From: Pseudohalioglobus sediminis
Lineage (GTDB): Bacteria > Pseudomonadota > Gammaproteobacteria > Pseudomonadales > Halieaceae
NCBI RefSeq assembly: GCF_008370495.1
Contig: NZ_VTUX01000006.1
Location: 124,001-188,000, forward strand
Direction: 5' to 3'
DNA: 64,000 nt
Below, piece by piece: positions 51,940 through 60,876 of the stretch. A program made the position numbers and the translations under genes. Under the pieces are notes generated by a model, which saw only the letters and a program-made list of their open reading frames with translations, was not told where the DNA came from and made no database searches. The stretch's first letter is position 1. Each line of letters opens with the position of its first letter.

Positions 51940-52667
51940 TCGGCAAGGCGCCTCAGTTTGCGATACAGCCTGCGATACTGCCAGGGCAGCGTGATCTCAT
52001 CCGAGGCGGGTGAGGATTTCAGTTCGCCGTCGTAGAAGTCGCCCTGCCAGGCCGACGAGGCAAACCCCAGTTGCGACAACACGGCGCGCAGCTTCTCCCT
52101 GAACAGTCCTTCGCTCTCGTCAAAACACAACAGCGGGAAAGTCTGCTGACGGTAAAAACGCAGCAAGCGTCGATTGTACTGATACCAGAGCGCCAGGCCC
52201 TGTTCATGCGGCATCCCGCTGCGATTGTGCAGCGACTGCGCCACGGCGACAGGGTGGCGAAAGATGCCGACAAACTGCATATGCGGCAACAATTCTCTCC
52301 AGCCCTCCAGCACCAGCAGGGTGCGCGGATCCTTGAAACCAAAGGGCGACTGATCTGCGTAACCGGCAAACAGTTCCAGCACCTCGCGGCGCTGCGCTTC
52401 AGGCCAGCGCAGGTCAGACCCGGGGGGGTTATCCCAGGCACAATCCGCAGCCGCCAGCACGGCGTCATTGATATCCACGATCTGCTGGTTTTCGCGGTTA
52501 CCCTTCAGGTTGTGCGGGTTCCATGTATGGCACTCGCCCAGCGACAAACCCGCCTCCTGCAGTGAGCCGGTAAGACAGCTGGTGCCGGAGCGGTGCATGC
52601 CCAGGACACACAGGATGCGCTGGGGACAGGATGGGGCTGGGTCAGGTGTCAGGCTGGCTTCATTCAC
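51936..52667 (-). CDS. Sulfotransferase (HRSGTS type)
   Basis: 243 residues. PAPS loop ILCVLGMHRSGTSCLTGSLQ at residues 18-37; the PB element is FVGIFRHPVAVAQSLHNR near residue 135. This is the subtype common in bacterial polysaccharide and glycolipid clusters. First gene of the minus operon 52667-48479. A TATAAT lies on the minus strand at 52706-52711, about 40 bases upstream, without a good -35. Confidence 0.84.
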   Translation of the reverse strand: MNEASLTPDPAPSCPQRILCVLGMHRSGTSCLTGSLQEAGLSLGECHTWNPHNLKGNRENQQIVDINDAVLAAADCAWDNPPGSDLRWPEAQRREVLELFAGYADQSPFGFKDPRTLLVLEGWRELLPHMQFVGIFRHPVAVAQSLHNRSGMPHEQGLALWYQYNRRLLRFYRQQTFPLLCFDESEGLFREKLRAVLSQLGFASSAWQGDFYDGELKSSPASDEITLPWQYRRLYRKLRRLAE

Positions 52668-52942
52668 GCGGCGGTAACTCTGCCCCTCTGGATCAGGGGG
52701 AAATTATTATAGTTTCACAGGAATACATGCCGAGTATATAGACTGAGACTACCCGTTGCCAGCCGCGGGAAAACATAGCAAGCGGGCCGACGGCGGCCTC
52801 AATCGGGCCAAACGGACGTAACCCGCTGGCCATCGAGCAACGGAAAGCTGTTCACCCGGACAGGGTGTAGGCAACGACCCGCAATGGACCAGATTGCGAG
52901 CGCGGTGAGGCCGCGCCCGCTGTGTTTACCTACGTCCTGTCC
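52668..52942. other. Intergenic region right of the glycan block
   Basis: 275 bases with no convincing ORF. It carries the TATAAT at 52706-52711 noted for the sulfotransferase operon. No palindrome, tRNA or terminator with a T-tract was recognised. Confidence 0.4.
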
Positions 52943-54553
52943 CTAGCCGCCCTGCCGCTGCGCCATGATCAGGTCAACCACGGGTTGCAGGTCCTGGGCT
53001 ATCGTCGCCTCGATCAGCCGGGGGCCCTTGACTGCCATGGCCTGCTCAAACTCAGCGTGGAATGCCTCTGCCGTATTCACCGCCACCGCAGCCACGCCCA
53101 TGCCCTCGGCCATTTTCACCCAGTCAATGCTGGGCCTGTCCAGCTCCAGCATCGACAGCATCTTGGCAGTGGGTTCGTCCTCGCGCACCCGTGCCAGTTC
53201 GACGTTCAATACGGCGTAGGCGTCATTCTTGAGGATCACAATGGTCACATCGCATTGTTCGCGGGCAATAGTCCACAAAGCCTGGTTGGTATACATGCCG
53301 CTGCCGTCCGCCTGCAGGGCTATCACTTTACGCTCCGGTGCGGCGATGGCGGCACCCAGTGCTACCGGCAGGCCATTGCCTATCGCCGCCCCCGGAATGG
53401 CGTAGAGGTACTCATGCGCCCTGGCTGCCCCGGTCTGCGCATACAGATCCAGGCCGGCCGTCGCCGCCTCGTCCACCATGATGGCGCCTTCCGGCATAAA
53501 GGCACTGACGCTCTGGCCGATCGCTGCGGATGTCAGTTCACCGCTGGGCACCTCCGGCTCAATTCGCTCGGTACGCGCCACCGCGCCATCACCGGCGCCC
53601 ACGGCAGTAGCGAGCTGCTCGAGTGCGTCGACAACGTCCTGCTCAGCGGTGACATAAGTCACCTGGTCGCAGCTGTCCGGCAACTTGGACATAGCTGAGT
53701 TCTGGTACGCGAAGGTCGAAACCGGCGGCAGTGCACCCACCAGGATGATCTGCTCATACTCCGCGAAAAAGAACTGGGCCATCTCCAGGAAATACGGCAC
53801 CAGTTGTACGGGGACGCGTCTTTCTCCGCGGGCAAGGCGCGCGGGAAATGTCTCGCTGAGCAACTGTACGCCAGTACTCGCCGCGATCCTGCCGGCAATT
53901 TCCAGGCCCTGCTCCCGCAGTGCGCCGGCACCGAGTATCAAACCGGTCTTGCGGCCATTGGCCAACAAACCGGCGATCTGCTCAACCGTGCTCGGGGCAA
54001 CCTTTGGCGTTTCGATCGGGGAGATATCTACGGGCGCGTCCGGAGCGGGATCCCAGTGACAGTCCGTGGGGGCAATCAGGGTGCTGATCCTGCCCGCGCC
54101 CACCATCGCATTGCGCACCGCCTCGACGCCCAGTGCGCCCATTTCTGCGGCGGATTTCGCTTCCCGGGTCCAGTGAGAAACCGCCCTGGCCAGCTCAGTG
54201 ATCTTGCCGCCAATGAGTTCGTGGTCAGGGAAATTGGGCTGGTGATAGGTGGCATTGGCACCCACGATATTGACCAGCGGCGTATTCGCGCGTCCGGCGT
54301 TGTGCAGGTTGGCGATACCATTGGCAAAGCCCGAGCCCACATGCAACAGCGTAAACGCCGGCTTGCCGGCCATGCGCGCATAACCGTCGGCAGCCCCTGT
54401 TACCACGTTCTCCTGCAGGCAGAGTACGGGACGGACAGCGTCCGACTTGCCCATCTCAAACACCAGCTGCATTTCCGAGGTACCGGGGTTGGCAAAACAG
54501 GTGTCCAGACCGGCGCGAGTGAGCGCATTAAACAGGGATTGGGCTCCATTCAT
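52943..54553 (-). CDS. Thiamine-diphosphate-dependent enzyme (acetolactate synthase/benzoylformate decarboxylase-like)
   Basis: 536 residues. N-terminal PYR domain with the catalytic Glu in CLQENVVTGAADGYARM; C-terminal PP domain with the ThDP motif LQADGSGMYTNQALW (GDG/SDG-type, here ADGSG) and VILKNDAYAVLNVEL. Start ATG 54553 is preceded by GGAG at seven bases. No ilvH-type small subunit is adjacent and residues near the start read FANPGTSEM, closer to the non-AHAS decarboxylase branch than to true acetolactate synthase. Reaction not assignable. Confidence 0.82.
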   Translation of the reverse strand: MNGAQSLFNALTRAGLDTCFANPGTSEMQLVFEMGKSDAVRPVLCLQENVVTGAADGYARMAGKPAFTLLHVGSGFANGIANLHNAGRANTPLVNIVGANATYHQPNFPDHELIGGKITELARAVSHWTREAKSAAEMGALGVEAVRNAMVGAGRISTLIAPTDCHWDPAPDAPVDISPIETPKVAPSTVEQIAGLLANGRKTGLILGAGALREQGLEIAGRIAASTGVQLLSETFPARLARGERRVPVQLVPYFLEMAQFFFAEYEQIILVGALPPVSTFAYQNSAMSKLPDSCDQVTYVTAEQDVVDALEQLATAVGAGDGAVARTERIEPEVPSGELTSAAIGQSVSAFMPEGAIMVDEAATAGLDLYAQTGAARAHEYLYAIPGAAIGNGLPVALGAAIAAPERKVIALQADGSGMYTNQALWTIAREQCDVTIVILKNDAYAVLNVELARVREDEPTAKMLSMLELDRPSIDWVKMAEGMGVAAVAVNTAEAFHAEFEQAMAVKGPRLIEATIAQDLQPVVDLIMAQRQGG

Positions 54554-54702
54554 GGGTATTCTCCAACGTTTCAGTATCAGATCAGTATAGACGATCGCGG
54601 ACACGCAGAATGTCATCAACTTGGCAGTTCGCTGCAGCGATCCATGGCCGGCCCTGGCCGGCGCAGGCCACCGACGGTAACCGGGCGCTGCAGCCGGGCT
54701 TG

Positions 54703-55554
54703 TTATGGTTTTATGGCGAAGATCCTCACGCTGGCCGCGTACTCGTTCACATCAATGCTGTCGAGCAACTGGGTCATGGTCTGGTGGAACTCCACCGTCT
54801 CGGCGCCTTCATCGCCGGCTGAGTCGCAGCAACTGGGCTCGGGGCCGCAACAGGCCGCATTGCCACCTTCCTTGTAAACATTGAGATCAGCGCCAGTGTC
54901 CTGGATCACAACGTCGGCAAAACCGGCACGCTCCAGGGCGGAGCGGTTCTCCTCGATGGTCAGCGCCCCGCCTACACAGCCATTCCACGCTGCCACCTCG
55001 TTACGATATTCGGGCGGCAGGGCCTGTTTAAGAGCAATATCCGATATCGCCAGCCGCCCACCTGGCTTGAGAATACGATGTACTTCCGCAAGTGCTGCAT
55101 CCTTGTCAGCACAGAGGTTGAGCACGCAGTTGGATATCACGCATTCCACCGAAGCCGTTGCAATCGGCATCGACTCAATCTCAGCCTGCTCAAAGCGAAC
55201 ATTGCTGTAATCGCCCTTCTTCGCATTGGCACGCGCCAGCGCAATCATCTCTGCGGTCATGTCCACGCCGATAGCCAGTCCGTCCGGCCCCACCTCTTTC
55301 GCCGCCAGGAAAACATCCAGCCCACCCCCCGAGCCCAGATCCACAACGGTTTCGCCCGGTCGCAGGGAGGCAATAGCGATGGGGTTGCCACAGGAGAGAC
55401 CCATATTGGCCTCGTCGGGAATGCCGGCAAGGGCTTCAGCTGAATAGCCGAAAGCCTCGGCAATGCCGCGAATACCTGCCTGGTGTGAACCGAGCCCTTC
55501 TCGAGCCACACCGCCGTAACCCTGCTGTACCGCGCGCTTGATTGATTCTGACAT
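54703..55554 (-). CDS. arsM: Arsenite methyltransferase ArsM
   Basis: 283 residues from ATG 55554 (AGAGG eight bases upstream). SAM loop [20 protein letters not shown]; the arsenic-binding cysteines match C55 in LSCGNP, C143 in SNCVLNLC and C193 in WNGCVGG. The C-terminal tail has the cysteine cluster CCGPEPSCC common in ArsM. It methylates trivalent arsenic. No arsR, arsB or acr3 lies nearby, so it seems to be an isolated gene with unknown regulation. Confidence 0.93.
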   Translation of the reverse strand: MSESIKRAVQQGYGGVAREGLGSHQAGIRGIAEAFGYSAEALAGIPDEANMGLSCGNPIAIASLRPGETVVDLGSGGGLDVFLAAKEVGPDGLAIGVDMTAEMIALARANAKKGDYSNVRFEQAEIESMPIATASVECVISNCVLNLCADKDAALAEVHRILKPGGRLAISDIALKQALPPEYRNEVAAWNGCVGGALTIEENRSALERAGFADVVIQDTGADLNVYKEGGNAACCGPEPSCCDSAGDEGAETVEFHQTMTQLLDSIDVNEYAASVRIFAIKP

Positions 55555-55711
55555 AACGCCAACCTCTGCTGTTCGAAGCCCTGAGCCTACGCCAGGCTTG
55601 TGCACAGTACAAACGCCTGCTGGTCACCCCCGGTTTGCCACGTCATCCGTGCACCGGGCCACGCCGTACCAATTGCATCTGAAAACATAAGCGGCCTGCC
55701 AGCGTCACCCT

Positions 55712-56506
55712 ATGGAAAGCGAAAACTCGCCATCATCTATTCGCTCAACCGAATCACCCGTTGACAATGGTTTCCTGCAACTTGCGGGCTTCAACGCGGT
55801 TATAGTCGGCAATGGTGCCATCGGCGGGGCCCTGCTCGCGGCGCTGCTGCGACGGCCGGGTTTGCAGCGAGCCTTCATTCTGGGCCGCACGCAGAAACAC
55901 GACAGCAATGATCCGCGCGTCACTCATGTGTACCTTGATGCCGAAGCTCCGGAGTCCGTCACTGCAGCCGCAATCGCCGTCGCTGACGAGGTCGAGCGCC
56001 TGCACTGTGTCATCAACACGGTGGGCATGCTGCACAGCGAGGACTGCCAGCCCGAGAAGCGCCTGCGTGATATCACCGCAGGCCAGCTGCAACGTTCATT
56101 CACTATCAATGCGGTTTTACTGCCGCTGCTGGCCCAGGGCTTCAGTAGCTTGCTGAGACACGATGAACCAGCGGTACTGGCCTCACTGTCAGCGCGTGTA
56201 GGCAGCATCGCAGACAACAAACTGGGGGGCTGGTACAGCTATCGCGCGACAAAAGCCGCACAAAACATGTTATTGCGCACCCTGTCTCGGGAATGGGGTG
56301 TCAGTCATCGCAACGTCAGCGTGGTGGCGCTGCATCCCGGTACCGTCGAGTCACCTCTATCGGAGCCGTTCATCTCTCGAGGTTATCGCAATCGCGTGCT
56401 GACGCCGGAGGAAAGCGCCGCGGCATTGCTCAAGGTGCTTGCTGATGTGCGCCCGGGTACTACTGGCGCATTTTATGACTGGCAGGGCGAGCCGATCCCG
56501 TGGTGA
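55712..56506 (+). CDS. Short-chain dehydrogenase/reductase (CsgA-like)
   Basis: 264 residues. The Rossmann start NAVIVGNGAIGGALLAALLR lies after a 25-residue N-terminal extension; the Gly pattern differs from TGxxxGxG. The catalytic Tyr/Lys pair is in SYRATKAAQNML, as in the CsgA-type SDRs. VVALHPGTVESPLSEPF is the usual post-active-site block. Divergent from ArsM. Substrate unknown. Confidence 0.82.
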   Translation: MESENSPSSIRSTESPVDNGFLQLAGFNAVIVGNGAIGGALLAALLRRPGLQRAFILGRTQKHDSNDPRVTHVYLDAEAPESVTAAAIAVADEVERLHCVINTVGMLHSEDCQPEKRLRDITAGQLQRSFTINAVLLPLLAQGFSSLLRHDEPAVLASLSARVGSIADNKLGGWYSYRATKAAQNMLLRTLSREWGVSHRNVSVVALHPGTVESPLSEPFISRGYRNRVLTPEESAAALLKVLADVRPGTTGAFYDWQGEPIPW

Positions 56507-56521
56507 AGGCATGAAGCAGAA

Positions 56522-56743
56522 ATGACCTCACGTGACGAAAAAATTCGTGAATTACTCGGGGAGCAGGAGGAGGCCAGTGATACCAGCCTGCGCGGGAATG
56601 CGCTGCGCAGGGCCACTCAGGACAAGGTTCCCACCACCCTTACGCCACACGAGTGGGAACAATGGTACGCCCAGCACGGTGTCCCTGCGAATCATCGGCC
56701 GACCAGGGAAAACCAGAAGAAACGCTGGTGGCGCTGGTGGTAG
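56522..56743 (+). CDS. Small charged protein, hypothetical
   Basis: 73 residues, hydrophilic, rich in Arg/Glu, ending in KKRWWRWW. No domain recognised; the Trp/Arg tail could contact membranes or nucleic acid. It begins 15 bases after the SDR stop, and a weak ribosome-binding site is present. Conservation would decide whether it is real. Confidence 0.5.
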   Translation: MTSRDEKIRELLGEQEEASDTSLRGNALRRATQDKVPTTLTPHEWEQWYAQHGVPANHRPTRENQKKRWWRWW

Positions 56744-56769
56744 CGAAGACCACCGGCGCCCTGCCGTAG

Positions 56770-57204
56770 TTACAGTGTTTCGATGAAAGCAGCCAGGTTG
56801 TCGATGTCAGTATCTGAGAGCTGCGCGGCCTGCGACCACATGAGATTACTCTGGCTACCGATGGTCTCACCGTTCTTATAGCGCAGCAGTTTGTCCGCAA
56901 TATCGGCCGCACTTTGGCCTGCCAGCTGCGGGCCTAAACCGCCCTCACCGCCGGCGCCGTGACAGGCGACACAGCCCACATACGCTGCCTTGCCCAGTTC
57001 TTCCGGCGACGCTTCGGCTCTGGCCGCTGCCTGGGCTTGCGCGAGCTGCAGCACCCCGCCGGTTTCCGCCTTCCAGGCATCGTAACAGTCGCCGGTGCAG
57101 CCGTGTACGCCAGCTTGCTGGTGGGGGTTGTTCTGCATTGCCAGGATCGGTAGGCCGAACGCGAACAGGCCAAAAAGCATGAGAGTAATGGTGACGGGTT
57201 TCAC
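56770..57204 (-). CDS. Class I c-type cytochrome, periplasmic
   Basis: 144 residues. Signal peptide of about 22 residues (FGLFAFGLPILA), then an unusual Cys-containing segment HGCTGDCYDAWKAETGG, a helical linker, and the cytochrome domain with heme site GCVACHG (CxxCH) and distal Met in SNLMW. One heme. It is a small electron carrier; partner unknown. Convergent with the small charged protein. Confidence 0.87.
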   Translation of the reverse strand: MKPVTITLMLFGLFAFGLPILAMQNNPHQQAGVHGCTGDCYDAWKAETGGVLQLAQAQAAARAEASPEELGKAAYVGCVACHGAGGEGGLGPQLAGQSAADIADKLLRYKNGETIGSQSNLMWSQAAQLSDTDIDNLAAFIETL

Positions 57205-57401
57205 TGTAGGTATCTCCTTTTGAGTCTACTGTCTCTACGCAGTTTCTCGCCAGGTAGTTCATAAACACGGCTTTTGCAGGTCACAGCAACGCAGGTCTTT
57301 GTTTGCAGGGGATCTCTTAACGGGCGGGAAGCAAATGACTAACGTGAACCGCGGACGCTCAACTGTCGTAGCAATTATGAACACGCAATGGAGTCAGCAC
57401 G

Positions 57402-57719
57402 ATGAAAGAAGCAATCAACAGCAGCTGGAAGGCTGTAATGGACAACCGCCACAACCCCCTGCGCCATCTGGACCTGGCCTCGCAGCATTACCTGATGCAA
57501 GTGCTGGGATGGATGTGGAGCATGGTATTCAGTCTTTCTTTCCTGTCCATTTACCAGTTCGGCTACGTCTGGATGGCGCACCTGTTGGTGTTCGGCGGGG
57601 CTGCCATGACTGTGGCCGTGTTTCGTAACGCTGAGAGCAGGCAGGCTGAACGCCTGCAGCCGGTGCGTGAGTTGAGCAGTGCATCACGCTGCGTCTGGCA
57701 GCTCGACCGCGAAGCCTGA
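57402..57719 (+). CDS. Hypothetical small membrane protein
   Basis: 105 residues from ATG 57402 (GGAG nine bases upstream). Two hydrophobic segments near residues 33-50 and 54-73 separated by a short loop. The N-terminus NNSWKAVMDNRHNPLRHLD-type motif (quoted in part) and the QHYLMQVLGWMW stretch are not known to me. Followed immediately by the DUF3429 gene. Confidence 0.65.
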   Translation: MKEAINSSWKAVMDNRHNPLRHLDLASQHYLMQVLGWMWSMVFSLSFLSIYQFGYVWMAHLLVFGGAAMTVAVFRNAESRQAERLQPVRELSSASRCVWQLDREA

Positions 57720-57722
57720 TAG

Positions 57723-58205
57723 TTGCACCAACTCACCCGCGCCCGGCTCGTGTCAGGAACCCTCGTCCAATCTCCATCCGTTCCTGCCACCGCAACCTGG
57801 CTGGGCCGCGCCGGGTTGGCTCCCTTCCTTGCGCTTCCGGCTGGAATGCTTGTTGATTCAGCGCGCCTCACGTTGTGGTCAAACCTGCTGTCTGCCTACG
57901 CCTTCGGCATACTGACTTTTCTCCTCGGAGCCTGGTGGGGAATAGCTTTACTGAAGCGATACACCTCGGTACTGGTGCTGAGTAACGTATTGTTTTTGCT
58001 GTTATTATCGGCCTTTGTACTGATGCCAGCCGGCTCATTTTTTCTCGCTGCGGCAACATGCTTTTTCGTTGTACTGTGGACTGAGAGACGGCATGCACTG
58101 TTCGCCCCGCAACCTGATTACTATGCCAGACTGCGCCTACAGCTCAGCTCTGTTGCCAGTGCCGCACTTATCATCGCGGCCATGCTCAGCTGGAACTGGC
58201 GCTAA
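57723..58205 (+). CDS. DUF3429 family membrane protein
   Basis: 160 residues from TTG 57723, three bases after the previous stop. Four hydrophobic helices; the segment with LGAWWGIALLK and LMPAGSFFLAAATCFFVVLW matches the DUF3429 pattern. Function unknown. Part of a small plus-strand run with 57402 and 58233. Confidence 0.7.
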   Translation: MHQLTRARLVSGTLVQSPSVPATATWLGRAGLAPFLALPAGMLVDSARLTLWSNLLSAYAFGILTFLLGAWWGIALLKRYTSVLVLSNVLFLLLLSAFVLMPAGSFFLAAATCFFVVLWTERRHALFAPQPDYYARLRLQLSSVASAALIIAAMLSWNWR

Positions 58206-58232
58206 CGCACGACCCTTGGAGGTGACCTGACT

Positions 58233-58553
58233 ATGAAAATCACGTTTGCTGAATTCACCCGGCTGGAACAGCCTGTGCCCGTCGTCATTCACTCGCTGGA
58301 ACAGGCGCTTTACCAGGTCACCATTACCATCGACGACAGCACTTACCTGCTTGCGGAAAACAACGGGAAAACCTTCCGCTGTCACAGCCTGCAACGCGCG
58401 CGTGAAGCCCTGCAGACCATGCCGGTAGCCTCCATCGTGCTGCGCCAGCTGTCCGCTTACGACGAAATGATTGGTCAACCTGTGAGAGACCAGGGCAACA
58501 CCCTGGAAATTCCACTTTCTCTCGAGCTGTACCCGCCACAGGTGGTGCATTGA
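58233..58553 (+). CDS. DUF6482-like protein
   Basis: 106 residues, soluble. MKITFAEFTRLEQPVPVVIHSLEQALYQV and the later NGKTFRCHSLQRAREALQ resemble the DUF6482 family in pseudomonads; recognised only by pattern. GGAGGTGA lies ten bases upstream, a strong ribosome-binding site. Role unknown. Confidence 0.65.
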   Translation: MKITFAEFTRLEQPVPVVIHSLEQALYQVTITIDDSTYLLAENNGKTFRCHSLQRAREALQTMPVASIVLRQLSAYDEMIGQPVRDQGNTLEIPLSLELYPPQVVH

Positions 58554-58611
58554 ATACTCCTGTGCACGGCACCAGCCAGCGCAAGGCAGACAGCTGCCAC
58601 GGCCGGTCAGG

Positions 58612-59715
58612 CTAAAGTCGCCCGGAATCCACAGGGAATCCCAACTCCCGGGCTATATTCTGTATTTCCACCCTTTCTTCGGGGCTGACCTCACCGTCTG
58701 CTGCCGCGACCGCATACAGCGAATCGAGAAAATGCTGCGCCTGATCTGCGGAAAAAACGGCCGAGCCGCCATCGCCATCCTGTTGACGACAGCGCAATTG
58801 CGATAGCGCCAGCTCCATCACCAGGTCGACTTCTCCGGGCGAAAGTTTGGAAGAGTCGTTAAGCACGGTGCGAATCATAGTTCGCTCCGCATCGTCGATA
58901 CCGCTGTCTGCCATCGCTACACGGGTCAGCGCCAGTGCGAACGCGGAAAGGTACTGTGCAGCGCCCGGGTCGTGCTTGTTGAGGAGCTTGAGCATGCGGC
59001 TGGAATGCGTGGCCATGGCTTCGCTGACCGTCTGAATCTTGCCGTCTTCGAGGTGCATGATGTTATCGGCAACATCAAGAATGCGATTGTCGTGTGTCAC
59101 CAGTGCCACGCTGGTACCCTGCTCTCGACAGAGCTCCTGGATCAGGTCAACAACATTCCGGCCGGACTCTTTATCCAGCGATGCGGTAGGCTCGTCTGCC
59201 AGTATCAGGCGGGGATGCGTTACCAGCGCCCGGGCAATACCGGCTCTCTGGTTCTGCCCGCCGGACAGGGCCCGGGGGTGCTTGTCGACATGCTCTCCCA
59301 GGCCCACCCGCTCGAGCACCTCGATGACCCGCTGTCGCTGCTCCTTGCGAGAGAGCTTCTGCTGGCTGAGTTGCAGCGACATCATGACGTTCTGGGCCAC
59401 TGTGAGTGAATCGAGTAGGTTATGGTGCTGGAAAATGTAGCCGACCTGTTGCCGCACGCGGCAGCGATCACGCTCGCCGGCATTGAGTATTTCTCGACCC
59501 AGGACTTGTACACTCCCCGATTGCACCGCCCGCAAGGCACCGATCAAGGTGATCAGCGTAGTCTTGCCAGAGCCGGACGGCCCGGTCAGGATCACGATTT
59601 CCCCCGGCGCGATCTGCATGCTGACATCGTCGAGCACCTGGCGGTCGCTGACGTCGGTACGGTAGACGTAGGAGACGTTTTCAACTACTACCGGAACAGG
59701 GGCTTCAGCGCTCAC
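58612..59715 (-). CDS. DevA-type ABC exporter ATPase with C-terminal TerB-like domain
   Basis: 367 residues from GTG 59715, adjacent to the permease stop. ABC domain (about 8-235): Walker A GPSGSGKTT (45-53), signature LSGGQ (150-154), Walker B LILADEPTASLD (170-181), H-loop VTHD. From about 256 to 362 follows a helical domain with two acidic loops, MADSGIDDAERT and AAADGEVSPEER, the pattern of TerB (tellurite-resistance) metal-binding repeats. DevA ATPases normally end after the ABC domain, so the fusion is unusual. Energises export with devB and devC. Confidence 0.85.
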   Translation of the reverse strand: MSAEAPVPVVVENVSYVYRTDVSDRQVLDDVSMQIAPGEIVILTGPSGSGKTTLITLIGALRAVQSGSVQVLGREILNAGERDRCRVRQQVGYIFQHHNLLDSLTVAQNVMMSLQLSQQKLSRKEQRQRVIEVLERVGLGEHVDKHPRALSGGQNQRAGIARALVTHPRLILADEPTASLDKESGRNVVDLIQELCREQGTSVALVTHDNRILDVADNIMHLEDGKIQTVSEAMATHSSRMLKLLNKHDPGAAQYLSAFALALTRVAMADSGIDDAERTMIRTVLNDSSKLSPGEVDLVMELALSQLRCRQQDGDGGSAVFSADQAQHFLDSLYAVAAADGEVSPEERVEIQNIARELGFPVDSGRL

Positions 59716-60876
59716 CTAAAAGACCTCCGCCGGATCCGCGGATCGCAGCTTCCGCAGCGCCAGTAACCCAGAACCCGCGCACATCACGATGGTCAACACC
59801 ATCACCAGCACAGCGCGCTCCACGGTCATCTCTACAGGCAGATTGGTGGCTTCTGTTGCCTGCGCATACACCAGCAAACTAAGCAGAATTCCCGGTACAA
59901 AGCCGATTAACGCCAGCATGACGGCCTCGTTCAGAACCACTCTTGACAGGAAGAAGTTGCTGTATCCCATCGCTTTCAAGGTGGCGTACTCGCGCAGGTG
60001 ATCCTGTACATCCGAAAACAGTATCTGGTAGACCACGATCACCCCCACCGCGAGCCCCATGGCCACGCCAAGGCCGAAGACATAGCCGATTGGTGTGCTA
60101 TTGCTCCAGTAGTCCACCTCATGCTGGACAAATTCATCACGCGTCAACACGCGCACGTCTCCAGGAATCGTCGAACTAATCTGCTCCCGGGTCGCCTGCA
60201 GATCTGCCCCGGGCTGCAGGTGAATCAGCCCCAACTCTATTCTTGAGGGCTGTCGGTCAGGGAATATTCGCCGAAAATTGAGGTCGCTGGTGATGATGCT
60301 ACCGTCGATACCAAAAGACGTACCGAGTTCGAACAAGCCCACCACGGTCACATCACGATCGTTTATCTCCGTACTCACCGGCTCACCAGCCTCGAATTGC
60401 CGGGCAACAGCACCGAACTCAGCCCGAGAGAAGCGGTCGAAAAGCACCCTGTCGGGCAGCCGCAGCTTCTGCACCTGATTCGGGTCACCCGCCAGACGAA
60501 AACCCGCTGCCGATGGATCAAATCCCATAACATATATATTGCGAACCTTTACCGGGTCGTCCGGGTTACGCCAGTTACCTATGCCAATGTAAACCGGTGT
60601 CACCGATTCCACGCCCGGGAAGCCGAGCGCCTGGTAAAGCCGATTTCGGGGGAAGCCGGGCGGATTGACGATATAGGTGGTTTTGGGGCTAATGAGCGCC
60701 AGATCATAGCCGAGAGCAGTATGCCAGCGCACCGAACTGTCATAGAGCGCCTGCTGAAAACCCAGCTGCACGAAAACCAGCACCACTGCGAACGATACGC
60801 CGAGAACAGCGGCAAGCAGTCGCAACTTCTGGTGGCTGATCTGCAACCAGGCGATCTTGTATGGCGCTAATCTCAA
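59716..60876 (-). CDS. DevC-type ABC exporter permease
   Basis: 386 residues from TTG 60876, overlapping the devB stop. Four membrane helices: one near residues 22-42 and three after 260, with a large periplasmic domain between them, the FtsX/MacB topology of DevC. The N-terminus RLAPYKIAWLQISHQKLRLL matches the DevC family. With DevB and DevA it resembles glycolipid or small-molecule exporters coupled to an outer-membrane TolC-type channel, none of which is in the window. Confidence 0.88.
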   Translation of the reverse strand: MRLAPYKIAWLQISHQKLRLLAAVLGVSFAVVLVFVQLGFQQALYDSSVRWHTALGYDLALISPKTTYIVNPPGFPRNRLYQALGFPGVESVTPVYIGIGNWRNPDDPVKVRNIYVMGFDPSAAGFRLAGDPNQVQKLRLPDRVLFDRFSRAEFGAVARQFEAGEPVSTEINDRDVTVVGLFELGTSFGIDGSIITSDLNFRRIFPDRQPSRIELGLIHLQPGADLQATREQISSTIPGDVRVLTRDEFVQHEVDYWSNSTPIGYVFGLGVAMGLAVGVIVVYQILFSDVQDHLREYATLKAMGYSNFFLSRVVLNEAVMLALIGFVPGILLSLLVYAQATEATNLPVEMTVERAVLVMVLTIVMCAGSGLLALRKLRSADPAEVF

